Positions 33,924 to 43,679 of a stretch of 64,000 nucleotides of DNA are shown one piece after another. The stretch covers positions 310,001 through 374,000 of the forward strand of contig NZ_CP137852.1 in the NCBI RefSeq assembly GCF_033547095.1. The letters are read 5' to 3'. The stretch's first letter is position 1. Each line of letters opens with the position of its first letter. A model generated the notes under the pieces. That model worked only from the letters and a program-made list of their open reading frames with translations, searched no databases and was not told the origin of the DNA. This stretch comes from Sediminicoccus rosea. Lineage in GTDB: Bacteria > Pseudomonadota > Alphaproteobacteria > Acetobacterales > Acetobacteraceae. The position numbers and the translations under genes are program-made.

Positions 33924-34429
33924 CCAGCGGCATTCAGTTCGATGCGGAGGCGATCCGCAAGCTCGCCGAAATCCTCCGCGAGACGGACCTGACCGAGATC
34001 GAGCTCTCCGAGAAGGAATCGCGCATCCGGGTCGCGCGGATCATCCCGCCCGCGCCGGTGGCGCCCGCGCAGTATTACGCGGCGCCCTCCATGCCGATGC
34101 CCATGCAGATGCCGATGCCGATGGGCGCGCCCGCGCAGGCGGCGCCGGCCCCGGCCGTGCCCGCTGCCGACCCCGAGGCGATCGACCCCAAGCATCCGGG
34201 CCTGATCACCTCGCCCATGGTGGGTGTGGCCTATCTCTCGCCCGAGCCGGGGGCCGCGCCCTTCATCACGGTCGGCGCCAAGGTCAGCGCGGGGCAGACC
34301 GTGCTGCTGATCGAGGCGATGAAGACCTTCAACCAGATCAAGACCAGCCGCGCCGGCACGGTCACGCGCATCCTGGTGGAAGCCGGCACGCCCGTGGAAT
34401 ACGGCGAGCCGCTGGTGCTGGTGGAATAG
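33920..34429 (+). CDS. accB: Biotin carboxyl carrier protein of acetyl-CoA carboxylase
   Basis: AccB carries biotin between carboxylase and carboxyltransferase. The 169-aa protein has a folded N-terminal part, a Pro/Ala/Met-rich linker (residues about 47-85, with [21 protein letters not shown]) and a biotinyl domain. Its biotin Lys135 is in [16 protein letters not shown], where the more usual motif is AMKL/M. The ATG overlaps aroQ. A hairpin and a repeat separate it from accC by 197 nt. Confidence 0.94.
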   Translation: MTSGIQFDAEAIRKLAEILRETDLTEIELSEKESRIRVARIIPPAPVAPAQYYAAPSMPMPMQMPMPMGAPAQAAPAPAVPAADPEAIDPKHPGLITSPMVGVAYLSPEPGAAPFITVGAKVSAGQTVLLIEAMKTFNQIKTSRAGTVTRILVEAGTPVEYGEPLVLVE

Positions 34430-34474
34430 GGCGATGCCCCCGCGCATGCGCGCGTTTCCAGGACCATTCGTGCC

Positions 34475-34507
34475 GGGTGCGGGCCATGACCGGGCCGCAC
34501 CCGTTTT
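34475..34507 (+). terminator. Terminator-like hairpin between accB and accC
   Basis: GGGTGCGG (34475-34482) pairs with CCGCACCC (34495-34502) around a 12-nt loop, followed directly by GTTTT (34503-34507). This sits 45 nt after the accB stop and just before repeat copy B. Partial termination could lower accC expression, or the hairpin may serve processing of the accBC transcript. Confidence 0.5.
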
Positions 34508-34511
34508 CCCA

Positions 34512-34617
34512 GAATCCGGCCGCAATGCGGCCGGCGCCGCCCAACCGGATGCTTGGCCCAGCGCGCCCGTCGCGCGGCGAAGCCAAGCCGGCGGAGCCGG
34601 CGCCCGGCGCCTGAGGG
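34512..34617 (+). repeat. Interspersed structured repeat, copy B
   Basis: This 106-nt element is closely similar to copy A (31274-31378). It has the same start GAATCCGGCCGC, hairpin CCGGCCGC-AAT-GCGGCCGG, diverged middle (about 22 nt), identical GTCGCGCGGCGAAGCCAAG, hairpin GCCGGC-GGA-GCCGGC, and end CCTGAGGG. It differs from A at two base-paired positions in the second stem, both compensated. It lies in the accB-accC spacer, 9 nt before the accC start, in sense orientation. Confidence 0.8.
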
Positions 34618-34626
34618 CATAAATCC

Positions 34627-35967
<1,341 letters not shown>

Positions 35968-36027
35968 AGGCTCTCCTTGCATGCCCGGCTGATCCCGGTG
36001 ACGTTCCAGGGGCACAGGAGGCCCCGC

Positions 36028-36993
36028 ATGCAAGCTCTCTCCCGCCGCGCAGCGCTGATCGGCGCGGGCGCGCTCGCCACGCCCGCGCTGGCCCAGGCGC
36101 CCTGGCCCGACCGCCCCATCCGCTGGGTCGTGAACTTCCCGCCGGGCGGCGCGGCCGACACCCTGTCGCGCATCCTCGCGCCCGTGGTGAGCACACGGCT
36201 CGGCCAGCCGGTGGTGGTGGAGAACCGGCCGGGCGCGGGTGGTGCCCTGGGGGCGGACATCCTGGCCAAGGCGCCGGGCGACCGCTTCCTGGTGATGATC
36301 TCCTCCGCCGCCTCGCACGGCATCGGGCCGGTGCTCTATCGCAATCCGCCCTATGACGCGCTGCGGGATTTCACCCACATCCGGCTGATCGGCACCTTCC
36401 CCTCGGTGCTGGCGGTGAACCTGGATTTCCCCGCGCGGAACCTCGCGGAATTCCTCGCCGTGGCGCGGCAGCGGCCGGTCTCCTACGGCTCGGGCGGCAA
36501 TGGCACGCTGAACCACCTGATCGGGCAATTGCTCGCGCGCGCTGCCGGGGTGGACCTGACGCATGTGCCCTATCGCGGCTCGGCCCCCGCACTGACCGAC
36601 ACGATCAGCGGCCAGATCCCGGCCATCATGGAGAGCCTGCCCATCGCGCTGCCGCATCTGCGCGGTGGGCGGCTGCGTGCGCTGGCCAGCAGCGAGGCGA
36701 CGCGCCCGGCCTCGTTCGCCGATGTGCCGACCTTCGCCGAGCAGGGCTTCCCCCAGGTGGTGGCGAGCAACTGGTTCGGTTTCTCGGCGCCGGCCGGCCT
36801 GCCGCCCGAAATCATCGCCCGCTGGGATGCCGAGATCGCGCACGCCCTGGCCGATCCGGCGGTGGTGGAGCGCTTCACGCCCATCGGCGTCCGGCCAGGC
36901 GCGGAGGGGCCGGCCGGCTATACCGCGCTGGTGCGGAGCGAGCTGGAGCGCTGGCGGGCGGTGATCGCGGCCGGGAACATCACGGCGGACTGA
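36028..36993 (+). CDS. Bug-family tripartite tricarboxylate transporter substrate-binding protein (2)
   Basis: The 321-aa periplasmic protein has a signal peptide LSRRAALIGAGALATPALAQA. The Bug pattern WPDRPIRWVVNFPPGGAADTLSRIL lies near residues 26-50, then VVVENRPGAGGALGADILAKAPGD and FADVPTFAEQGFPQVVASNWFGF. CAGGAGG at 36015-36021 supports ATG 36028. It lies 60 bp after accC without transporter membrane genes. Ligand unknown; probably a carboxylate. Confidence 0.9.
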   Translation: MQALSRRAALIGAGALATPALAQAPWPDRPIRWVVNFPPGGAADTLSRILAPVVSTRLGQPVVVENRPGAGGALGADILAKAPGDRFLVMISSAASHGIGPVLYRNPPYDALRDFTHIRLIGTFPSVLAVNLDFPARNLAEFLAVARQRPVSYGSGGNGTLNHLIGQLLARAAGVDLTHVPYRGSAPALTDTISGQIPAIMESLPIALPHLRGGRLRALASSEATRPASFADVPTFAEQGFPQVVASNWFGFSAPAGLPPEIIARWDAEIAHALADPAVVERFTPIGVRPGAEGPAGYTALVRSELERWRAVIAAGNITAD

Positions 36994-37036
36994 GTCCCCG
37001 CTTGCGCCCGGACGCCCGCGGGCCAATCTTGCGGGC

Positions 37037-37675
37037 ATGATCACACCCGCCCCCGACCAAGCGATCCTCGGCGCCTTCTGGCGCGTCCTGGCCGGCAGCG
37101 GCTGGCATGGGCTGACGCTGCGCGCCGTCGCGGCCGAGGCCGGCCTGCCCCTGGCCGAGCTGCGCCGCCACTTCGCCACCCCGCTCCACATCCTGGCCGC
37201 GCATCAGCGCGCCGTGGATGCGGCGGTGCTGGAGGGGACGATCGAGGACCTCGGCAGCACGCCGCGCGACCGGCTGTTCGACGTGCTGATGCGCCGCCTC
37301 GATGCCCTCCAGCCGGACCGCGCCGGCGTGGTGCGCCTGCTGCGCGACCTGCCGCGCGCGCCGCTGCTGGCGCTGTGGTTCGCGCCGCGCAACGCGAGCT
37401 CCATGGCCTGGATGCTGGAGGCGGCCGGGCTGGACGCGGCGGGCCCGCGGGGGCTGCTGCGCGTGCAGGGATTGGTGGGCGTCTGGCTCGCGGCCCTGCG
37501 CGCCTGGGAGAAGGATGAGAGCGAGGACCTCTCCGCCACCATGGCCGCGCTGGACCGCGCCCTGGACCAGGCGGACCGCGCGGCGCGCTGGTTCGGCATG
37601 GCGCCCAGGGAAGCGGCGGCCGAGGCGGAGCCGGTGGCCGAAACCGACCCCGAATCGGCCGACGAAGTCATTTGA
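37037..37675 (+). CDS. TetR-like transcriptional regulator
   Basis: The N-terminal helix-turn-helix reads GAFWRVLAGSGWHGLTLRAVAAEAGLPLAELRRHFATPLHILAAHQ (residues about 10-55), a TetR-type DNA-binding domain. It is followed by an all-helical C-terminal domain and an acidic tail (EAEPVAETDPESADEVI). The protein is 212 aa. COQ9-like proteins have a similar N-terminus, so a phasin- or PHB-linked TetR regulator and a COQ9-type protein are alternatives. It lies about 100 bp upstream of the phasin gene on the same strand. Confidence 0.7.
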   Translation: MITPAPDQAILGAFWRVLAGSGWHGLTLRAVAAEAGLPLAELRRHFATPLHILAAHQRAVDAAVLEGTIEDLGSTPRDRLFDVLMRRLDALQPDRAGVVRLLRDLPRAPLLALWFAPRNASSMAWMLEAAGLDAAGPRGLLRVQGLVGVWLAALRAWEKDESEDLSATMAALDRALDQADRAARWFGMAPREAAAEAEPVAETDPESADEVI

Positions 37676-37776
37676 CCGGCTTGCCCCCGGGCGTCTAGGA
37701 GTCGAAGAGGCGGTTTCCCGCCGGAACAACGGGTCGCTGGGGCCGGTTGCGGGGCGGGGGCGCGGAGACTCACGCC

Positions 37777-38196
37777 ATGACGAACAGCTTCAACCCCGAA
37801 GACATGATGCGCGCCTTCACCTCGATGAAGATGCCGGGCCTGCCGGATTTCCAGGCCTTCGCCGACGCGCAGAAGCGCAACCTCGAGGCGCTGACCACCG
37901 CGAACAAGCTCGCCATGGAGGGTGCCCAGGCCGTGGGCCGCCGCAACATGGAAATCATCCAGCAGGTGATGGCGGAGATGACGCAGGCCATCCAGAGCCT
38001 CGGTGCCGCCGAAGCCTCGCCCAACGCCAAGGCCGCGCAGCAGGCCGAACTGATGCGCACGGCCTATGAGCGCGCGGTGGCGAACATGCAGGAGATCGCC
38101 GAGCTCATCCAGAAGTCCAATGGCGAGGCCGTGGGCGTGCTGAACCGCCGCTTCGCCGAGGCGCTGGAAGAGGTGAAGGAACTGGTGAAGACCTGA
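37777..38196 (+). CDS. Phasin family protein
   Basis: The 139-aa Phasin_2-type protein coats polyhydroxyalkanoate granules. It has MKMPGLPDFQAFADAQKRNLEALTTANKLAMEGAQAVGRRNMEIIQQVM then a coiled-coil C-terminal half ending FAEALEEVKELVKT. It has no signal peptide and is amphipathic throughout. I chose ATG 37777 with GGAG upstream. No PHA synthase is in the window. The preceding TetR-like gene may regulate it. Confidence 0.88.
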   Translation: MTNSFNPEDMMRAFTSMKMPGLPDFQAFADAQKRNLEALTTANKLAMEGAQAVGRRNMEIIQQVMAEMTQAIQSLGAAEASPNAKAAQQAELMRTAYERAVANMQEIAELIQKSNGEAVGVLNRRFAEALEEVKELVKT

Positions 38197-38253
38197 AGCC
38201 GGGGATGATCCCGGATCGCGGCCCGCCGGCGTGCGGGCCCGATCCGGCCCGAC

Positions 38254-39219
38254 TCAATCGAGGAAGGCGCCCGTGGCGCGCACCACCTGCGCCCAGGCCT
38301 GCCGCTCACGGCGGCCGAGCGCGCCCAACTCCTCCGGCGTCGAGGGCTCGGGCACCGCGCCTTGCTGGCGCAGCGTCTCGACGAAGGCGGGCGTGCGCAT
38401 CGCCTCATGCGCGGCGGCGTTCAGCCGGGTGATGATCGGCGCGGGCGTCGCGCTCGGCGCATAGAGGGCGAGCCAAAGGCCGGCATCGAGCTCGCCGCCC
38501 AGTTCGAGCAGAGTCGGCACCTCGGGCAGCAGGGCGACGCGCTGCTTCGCCAGCACCGCCAGGGGCCGCACGCGCCCCACCTGGGCCATCTGCGCCACGC
38601 CGCCTGCGGGCAGCACGGTGCAATCCACTTGCCCCGCCACCACCGCCTGCAAGGCCGGCGCCGCCCCGGCGAAGGGGACGTGCAGCATCTCGATCCGGCG
38701 CGGCAGGATGATGCGCTGCATGGCGAGATGCGGCGTCGAGGCCACGCCCCAGGAGGAGAAGGAGATCGCCTCCGGCCGCACCGCCGCCGCGGCCATCAGC
38801 GCCTCGAAACTGCCGATCGCCGGCTTGGAGGGGCCGACCGCCATGGCGAAGGGCGCGTTGCAGATGAAGGTGATGGGCGCGAAATCCCGGTCGGGATCAT
38901 AGGCCAGGTTGCGCATGGAGGTCGGCAGGATGGCCTGCGTGTCCACGATGCCCATCCAGAGCGTGTAGCCATCGGGCGCCGCGCGGGCGGCGAAGGTGGC
39001 GCCGATGCTGGCCCCCGCGCCGGGCCGGTTCTCGACCACGACGGATTGCCCCAGCAGCGCGGCCAGCGGCTGGGCCATGGCGCGCGCCACGATGTCGTTC
39101 AGCCCGCCCGGCGGGCCGCCGATCACGATCCGCAGCGGGCGTTCGGGATAGGCCAGCGCCGGGGCGGCCAGGGCGGCCCCCGCCAGCGCGAGGACAGTGC
39201 GACGACCGAGAGGGGACAT
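38254..39219 (-). CDS. Bug-family tripartite tricarboxylate transporter substrate-binding protein (3)
   Basis: The 321-aa periplasmic protein has a signal peptide SPLGRRTVLALAGAALAAPALAYP. The Bug signature YPERPLRIVIGGPPGGLNDIVARAM follows, then SVVVENRPGAGASIGATFAARAAPDGYTLW and LLPEVPTLLELGGEL. It starts at 39217-39219 (MSPLGRR). It is the third Bug protein in 11 kb, again with no TctAB partner. It lies 68 bp downstream of the M20 amidohydrolase gene, on the same strand. Confidence 0.9.
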   Translation of the reverse strand: MSPLGRRTVLALAGAALAAPALAYPERPLRIVIGGPPGGLNDIVARAMAQPLAALLGQSVVVENRPGAGASIGATFAARAAPDGYTLWMGIVDTQAILPTSMRNLAYDPDRDFAPITFICNAPFAMAVGPSKPAIGSFEALMAAAAVRPEAISFSSWGVASTPHLAMQRIILPRRIEMLHVPFAGAAPALQAVVAGQVDCTVLPAGGVAQMAQVGRVRPLAVLAKQRVALLPEVPTLLELGGELDAGLWLALYAPSATPAPIITRLNAAAHEAMRTPAFVETLRQQGAVPEPSTPEELGALGRRERQAWAQVVRATGAFLD

Positions 39220-39287
39220 GCGCGGCTCCGATCTGGATTTGTCCGGACCAGAGTGGCAGCCGGCGAAGGCGCCGGTCAATCGTCCGT

Positions 39288-40454
39288 CTATTCGACGCGC
39301 TTCAGCTTCGCCTCGACCACGGCGGCCAGCACGCCCGCGCCATGGGGGATGGCGGCGTCGTTGAAGTCGAAGCGCGGATTATGCACCTCGGCGCTGTCGC
39401 CATTGCCGGTGACGATGTAGGCGCCAGGGCATTTCTCCAGCATGTAGGCGAAATCCTCGCCGCCCATCACGGCCGGGAATTCGCGCTTCACATGGCCCTC
39501 GCCCACCAGGGATGCGGCGGCATCGCCCAGCGCCACCGCCTCCATCGCGTCGTTCACCAGCGGCGTCGTGATCACCCGGAAGTCCAGCACGGCGGAGCCG
39601 CCCAGGCCGGTGGCCACGCCCTCGCTGATGGCGCGCATCCGGTCCTCGACCAGCTTCATGATCTCGTTGCTGAAGGCACGCACGGTGCCGCCGAGGCGCA
39701 CCTCGTTCGGGATCACGTTGTAGGCGTTGCCGGCATCGAAGCGGGTCACGCTGAGCACCGCGCGCTCGGCCGCCGGCACGTTGCGGGCCACCACGGATTG
39801 CAGCGCCTGGACGATGGCGGCCCCCATCACCACGGGGTCGTTCGTCGTCTCGGGCCGCGCGCCGTGGCCGCCCTTGCCGGTGACCTGGATGTCGTAGAAG
39901 GCGACGCCCGCCATCATCGGGCCGGGGCGGATGCCGTAGTGGCCCACGGGCATCCCCGGCCGGTTGTGCAAGCCGAAGACGGCGTCGCAGGGGAAGCGCT
40001 CGAACAGGCCGTCCTCGAGCATGGCGAGCGCGCCGCCCGCGCCTTCCTCGCCCGGCTGGAAGATCAGGTGGATGGCGCCGTCGAAGCGCTTGGTCGTCTG
40101 CAGATATTTCGCGGCGGCGAGCAGCATGGTGGTGTGCCCGTCATGCCCGCAGGCGTGCATCTTGCCGGGGATGGTGCTGGCATGGGCGAAGCCGTTGGCC
40201 TCGGTCATCGCCAGTGCGTCCATGTCGGCGCGCAGGCCGATCCGGCCTTGCCCGTTGCCGTTGCGGATCACGCCGACCACGCCGGTGACGCCCACGCCGC
40301 GATGCACCTCGATGCCCATCTCCGTGAGCTTGCGGGCGACGAGATCGGCGGTGCGATGCTCCTCCAGCCCGAGCTCGGGATGCGCGTGGATGTCGCGGCG
40401 GATGGCGGTGAACTCATCCTGCCACTGGGCGATGATCTCGGTCGGTGTGCTCAT
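39288..40454 (-). CDS. M20-family amidohydrolase (hippurate hydrolase-like)
   Basis: The 388-aa M20D peptidase/amidohydrolase has a two-metal site in MHACGHDGHTTMLLAAAKYL (about residues 99-120) and GEEGAGGALAMLEDG. A dimerisation lid domain lies in the middle (GKGGHGARPETTNDPVVMGA), and FPAVMGGEDFAYML follows near the C-terminus. Such enzymes cleave N-acyl amino acids such as hippurate or indole acetyl conjugates. It is last in the operon MBL-FAD-DUF2783-M20 and begins 7 nt after DUF2783. Substrate unproven. Confidence 0.92.
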   Translation of the reverse strand: MSTPTEIIAQWQDEFTAIRRDIHAHPELGLEEHRTADLVARKLTEMGIEVHRGVGVTGVVGVIRNGNGQGRIGLRADMDALAMTEANGFAHASTIPGKMHACGHDGHTTMLLAAAKYLQTTKRFDGAIHLIFQPGEEGAGGALAMLEDGLFERFPCDAVFGLHNRPGMPVGHYGIRPGPMMAGVAFYDIQVTGKGGHGARPETTNDPVVMGAAIVQALQSVVARNVPAAERAVLSVTRFDAGNAYNVIPNEVRLGGTVRAFSNEIMKLVEDRMRAISEGVATGLGGSAVLDFRVITTPLVNDAMEAVALGDAAASLVGEGHVKREFPAVMGGEDFAYMLEKCPGAYIVTGNGDSAEVHNPRFDFNDAAIPHGAGVLAAVVEAKLKRVE

Positions 40455-40461
40455 GCGTGCA

Positions 40462-40665
40462 TTATTCCTCCGGCTTGCCGCCTTGGGCAATCGCCAGCGC
40501 CTGGCGCAGCACCGTCATGTCGCCGATGTGATTGGCCAGCAGCAGGATGAGCTTGGCGTCGAGCTTGCGCGAGGCCGCGTCATCCAGTGCGCGATGCGCC
40601 TCCATCAGCGCGGCGTAGAATTCGTCGGGTTCGGTGAGGCGGGGGGCGGTGCGGAGCTGCGTCAT
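40462..40665 (-). CDS. DUF2783 family protein
   Basis: The 67-aa helical protein matches the DUF2783 pattern (LTEPDEFYAALMEAHRALDDAASRKLDAKLILLLANHIGD). DUF2783 genes typically follow a large FAD-dependent aromatic hydroxylase. The ATG overlaps the FAD-gene stop (ATGA) and the M20 gene follows 7 nt downstream, so it is embedded in the operon. Role unknown; may help the hydroxylase. Confidence 0.85.
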   Translation of the reverse strand: MTQLRTAPRLTEPDEFYAALMEAHRALDDAASRKLDAKLILLLANHIGDMTVLRQALAIAQGGKPEE

Positions 40666-42257
40666 CGTCCAAGAGCCTTGTCACGGGCGGCGAGGATGGG
40701 CCCGGGGGCCGCGGTGGTGAAGCGCGCGGCGACATGCTGGTCGGGCCGCAGCAGCACGCATTCACCGGGGCTGAGGCCGTAGCGCGCGGCGACAAGGCCC
40801 GAATGGTCCAGCAGCGTGCCGGGGCGCGGCGTGTCGGTGAGCACGAGCGTCGTGATGCCGGGCAGGGGCACGGGCGTCACCTCGCGCGCCAGCAGCGTGA
40901 ACCCGCCATCAGCGCCGATCTGGCGCAGCAGCCAGTCGCGCGTCTCGCCGCGCAGCACGGGCGCATCGGGCGCGGGCGTGCCGGGCGGGGCCTGCCCCGG
41001 CGCTTCGTCCGGGCCGTTCAGCGGGCTGTTCCAGAGCGTCGAGGGGCGCGAGAGGCGGCCGGAATTCACCAGCGGACGGGCCAGCGCCCAATCCTCCGCC
41101 AGTTCCAGCACAGCGTCGCGGAAGGCGCGCGCGGCGGCGTTCTTCGGCGTGATGAAATCCGTGCTGCGGGTGGAGTTCAGGATGTTCTCATCCGCAGCCG
41201 GGATGCGCTCAGCGTCGTAGCTGTCGAGCAGCGCCTCGGGCGCTTCGCCGCGCAGCACAGCGGCGAGCTTCCAGCATAGGTTGTCGGCATCCTGCACGCC
41301 GCCATTGCCGCCGCGCGCGCCGAAGGGGCTCACCTGGTGCGCGGCGTCGCCGAGGAAGAAGATCCGGCCATGGCGGAAGCGCTCCATACGGCGGCAGCGG
41401 AAGGTGTAGACGCTGACCCATTCGAGGTCGAAGGGCACGTCGGGGCCCAGCATCTGCGTCACGCGCTGGCGCACCCGCTCGGGGTCCTTCTCGCGCTCCG
41501 GATCGGCGTCCCAGCCGAGCTGGAAATCAATGCGCCAGACATCGTCCGGCTGCTTGTGCAGCAGCACCGACTGGCCGGGATGGAAGGGCGGATCGAACCA
41601 GAACCAGCGCTCGGTCGGGAAGGGGGCGTTCATCACCACATCGGCGATGAGGAAGCGGTCGCGGAACACCTGCCCGGTGAAGGCGAGGCCCAGCGTCTCG
41701 CGGATGAAGCTGCGCGCGCCATCGGCGGCCAGCAGCCAGTCGGCGTGCAGCGTGTAGGAACCGGCCGGCGTCTCGATGGCGAGGCGCGCGCCATCCGTCC
41801 GGTTCTCGATCCCGGTGACACGCGACTTCCAGCGCAGATCCACGAGGCCCGTGCCCTCGCAGGCCTCCACCAGCCATTGCTCGGCGTAATACTGCTGCAG
41901 GTTCACGAAGGCCGGGAATTCGTGGCCGTCCTCCGGCAGCAGGTTGAAGCTATAGGCCTCGCGCGACTGGAAGAAGACGCGGCCCTGGTTCCAGGTGATG
42001 CCCTTCTCCAGGAACTTCTCACCAAGGCCGAGCCGCGCGAAGATCTCCAGACTGCGCTTGGCAAAGCAGATGGCGCGGCTGCCGAAGCTCACCGTGTCAT
42101 CCTCATCCACCACCACCACGCGCAGCCCGCGCCGCGCGAGGTCGAGCGCGGCGGTCAGTCCGACCAGACCGGCGCCCGCTATGACGATGGGCGCCCGTTC
42201 CTCACTGCCCGGATGCGGGCGGAAGGCGTAGCGCGGCTGCGTATATGTCGTCGGCAA
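40662..42257 (-). CDS. FAD-dependent monooxygenase, aromatic-ring hydroxylase type
   Basis: The 531-aa flavoprotein of the MhpA/PobA class has an FAD dinucleotide motif PIVIAGAGLVGLTAALDLARRGLRVVVVDED (about residues 24-54) and a second FAD site FFLGDAAHQVSPFGARGGNGGVQDADNLCWKL (about 290-320). A C-terminal thioredoxin-like domain (GADGGFTLLARE) is of the phenol-hydroxylase type. It probably hydroxylates an aromatic acid or phenol. It starts with TTG 42255-42257, 1 nt after the upstream MBL stop; no in-frame ATG is available near the N-terminus. Confidence 0.88.
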   Translation of the reverse strand: MPTTYTQPRYAFRPHPGSEERAPIVIAGAGLVGLTAALDLARRGLRVVVVDEDDTVSFGSRAICFAKRSLEIFARLGLGEKFLEKGITWNQGRVFFQSREAYSFNLLPEDGHEFPAFVNLQQYYAEQWLVEACEGTGLVDLRWKSRVTGIENRTDGARLAIETPAGSYTLHADWLLAADGARSFIRETLGLAFTGQVFRDRFLIADVVMNAPFPTERWFWFDPPFHPGQSVLLHKQPDDVWRIDFQLGWDADPEREKDPERVRQRVTQMLGPDVPFDLEWVSVYTFRCRRMERFRHGRIFFLGDAAHQVSPFGARGGNGGVQDADNLCWKLAAVLRGEAPEALLDSYDAERIPAADENILNSTRSTDFITPKNAAARAFRDAVLELAEDWALARPLVNSGRLSRPSTLWNSPLNGPDEAPGQAPPGTPAPDAPVLRGETRDWLLRQIGADGGFTLLAREVTPVPLPGITTLVLTDTPRPGTLLDHSGLVAARYGLSPGECVLLRPDQHVAARFTTAAPGPILAARDKALGR

Positions 42258-42258
42258 G

Positions 42259-43233
42259 TCAGTGCACTTCGGCGGACTTCATGGGCGACGCGCCCTCGAC
42301 CGCGCGCCACATCTCGAGGTCGCGCTCGGCGGTCCAGATGCGCGGATGGGTGATGCCGCTCGCCTCGTCGAAGGCGCGGCTGACATTGAAGGGCATGCAA
42401 TGCTCGAAGATCACCCAATGCCCGTATTTCGGTCGCATCACGCCCATCGCCTCGGCATAGAGCTGCGTCAGGTTCCAGCCCTTCGCCACCGCCTGCTTTG
42501 CGAGGCCGAAGAGGTCACTGGTGAAGCTCTCCGTCTCGTGCAGCGCCTGGGCCACGTCGGCCTTGGTCAGCAGCGCGGCACCGCGGCCAGGGACGAGCTT
42601 CTCGGGCCCCAGTTCGCGGATGGCGGCGATGGTGGCGGGCCAGTCGGCGAAATGCGCGTCGCCGCAATAGGGGGTCGCGCCGAACTCCACCGTGTCACCG
42701 GCGAAGAGGACCTTCTCCTTCGGCATCCAGACCACCGTGTCGCCCGATGTGTGGCTGCGGCCGATATGGATGATCCGCGCCTCGCGCTCGCCGAGCCAGA
42801 GCGACATCTTCCGGTGGAAGCTCTGCGTCGGCCAGGTGAGGCCGGGGATGCTCTCCCGCCCGCGGAAGAGGCGTGGGAAGCGGCCGATCTCGCTGTCCCT
42901 GTCCTGCGCGCCGCGCTCGACGATGAGGTCGCGCGTCGCGTCCGAGCAGATGATGGAATGCGCCGGATAGCCCGAGGCACCCAGCACGCGCACCGCGTGA
43001 TAATGCGAGAGGACCACCTGCTTCACGGGCAGGGGTGTCACGGTGGCGATCCGTGCCTGCACATCGGCGGCCATGATCGGCGTGGCCTGCGCATCCACCA
43101 CCACCACACCGTCCGGTCCCACGATGACGCCGGAATTGGGGTCGCCCTCGGCGGTATAGGCATAGAGGCCGGGGCCGAGCTCGTCGAAGGAGACGTGCTT
43201 GTCGGCCAGGTCCTGCGTGGAGGCGAAGCTCAT
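42259..43233 (-). CDS. MBL-fold protein with incomplete metal-binding motif
   Basis: The 324-aa metallo-beta-lactamase-fold protein has a cytosolic N-terminus (MSFASTQDLADKHVSF). The HxHxDH motif is degraded to SHYHAVRVLG (two His kept, Asp and third His lost). A late GRSHTSGDTVVWMP keeps a His and Asp, and the C-terminus is intact. Such variants resemble the SoxH group, so metal binding may be altered. It is first in the operon MBL-FAD monooxygenase-DUF2783-M20 and may act on the same substrate pathway. Confidence 0.8.
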   Translation of the reverse strand: MSFASTQDLADKHVSFDELGPGLYAYTAEGDPNSGVIVGPDGVVVVDAQATPIMAADVQARIATVTPLPVKQVVLSHYHAVRVLGASGYPAHSIICSDATRDLIVERGAQDRDSEIGRFPRLFRGRESIPGLTWPTQSFHRKMSLWLGEREARIIHIGRSHTSGDTVVWMPKEKVLFAGDTVEFGATPYCGDAHFADWPATIAAIRELGPEKLVPGRGAALLTKADVAQALHETESFTSDLFGLAKQAVAKGWNLTQLYAEAMGVMRPKYGHWVIFEHCMPFNVSRAFDEASGITHPRIWTAERDLEMWRAVEGASPMKSAEVH

Positions 43234-43302
43234 GGAATGGCGGCCCTTCTCGCTTTGGCGTCGGCCCCCACTATAACCCCATTCTGGCCGGGGCGCTGCC
43301 CC

Positions 43303-43671
43303 TCAGACCAGGCGGAAGCGGGCGGCGGCCAGTGCATCCTCGGCGAGCGCCGTGCGCACCGCCGCGCCCGCGCCGTCCTCGTCCAGCACCAGGACGCGGT
43401 CGAACCAGCCGGACTGGCCGCGCACGCGGGCCTGGAACAGCCGGTCCAGCGCCTGGGCGGCGGGGCTGCGGCCCTGGCAGCAGGCGCAGGCGACGGCGTG
43501 GGCCGTCACCCCCGCCTCGAAGGAGACGGCGGAGACGGCGCCCGCCGGCAAGGGCCCGGGCGGCGCCAGGGTGACGAGCGCGGCCGGCTTGCCGCCCGCC
43601 AGCGCCGCGGTCAGCGCGCTGGGTTCGGGCAGGATGGAAATGGGGATTCGGGCGTCCAAAGACCAAGCCAT
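43303..43671 (-). CDS. Small CxCC protein resembling a piece of CobW/COG0523 GTPases
   Basis: The 122-aa protein is unassigned. Its part VACACCQGRSPAAQALDRLFQARVRGQSGWFDRVLVLDE (residues about 58-97) matches the spacing of the CxCC-to-FDRVxIE segment of COG0523 GTPases. There is no Walker A loop, so it would be a non-GTPase remnant or derived zinc-binding protein. It starts at 43669-43671, 8 nt from the SahR-type palindrome, with no Shine-Dalgarno site. It is divergent from the sahR-metH operon, so the two may be regulated together. Confidence 0.55.
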   Translation of the reverse strand: MAWSLDARIPISILPEPSALTAALAGGKPAALVTLAPPGPLPAGAVSAVSFEAGVTAHAVACACCQGRSPAAQALDRLFQARVRGQSGWFDRVLVLDEDGAGAAVRTALAEDALAAARFRLV

Positions 43672-43679
43672 AGGGTAGA

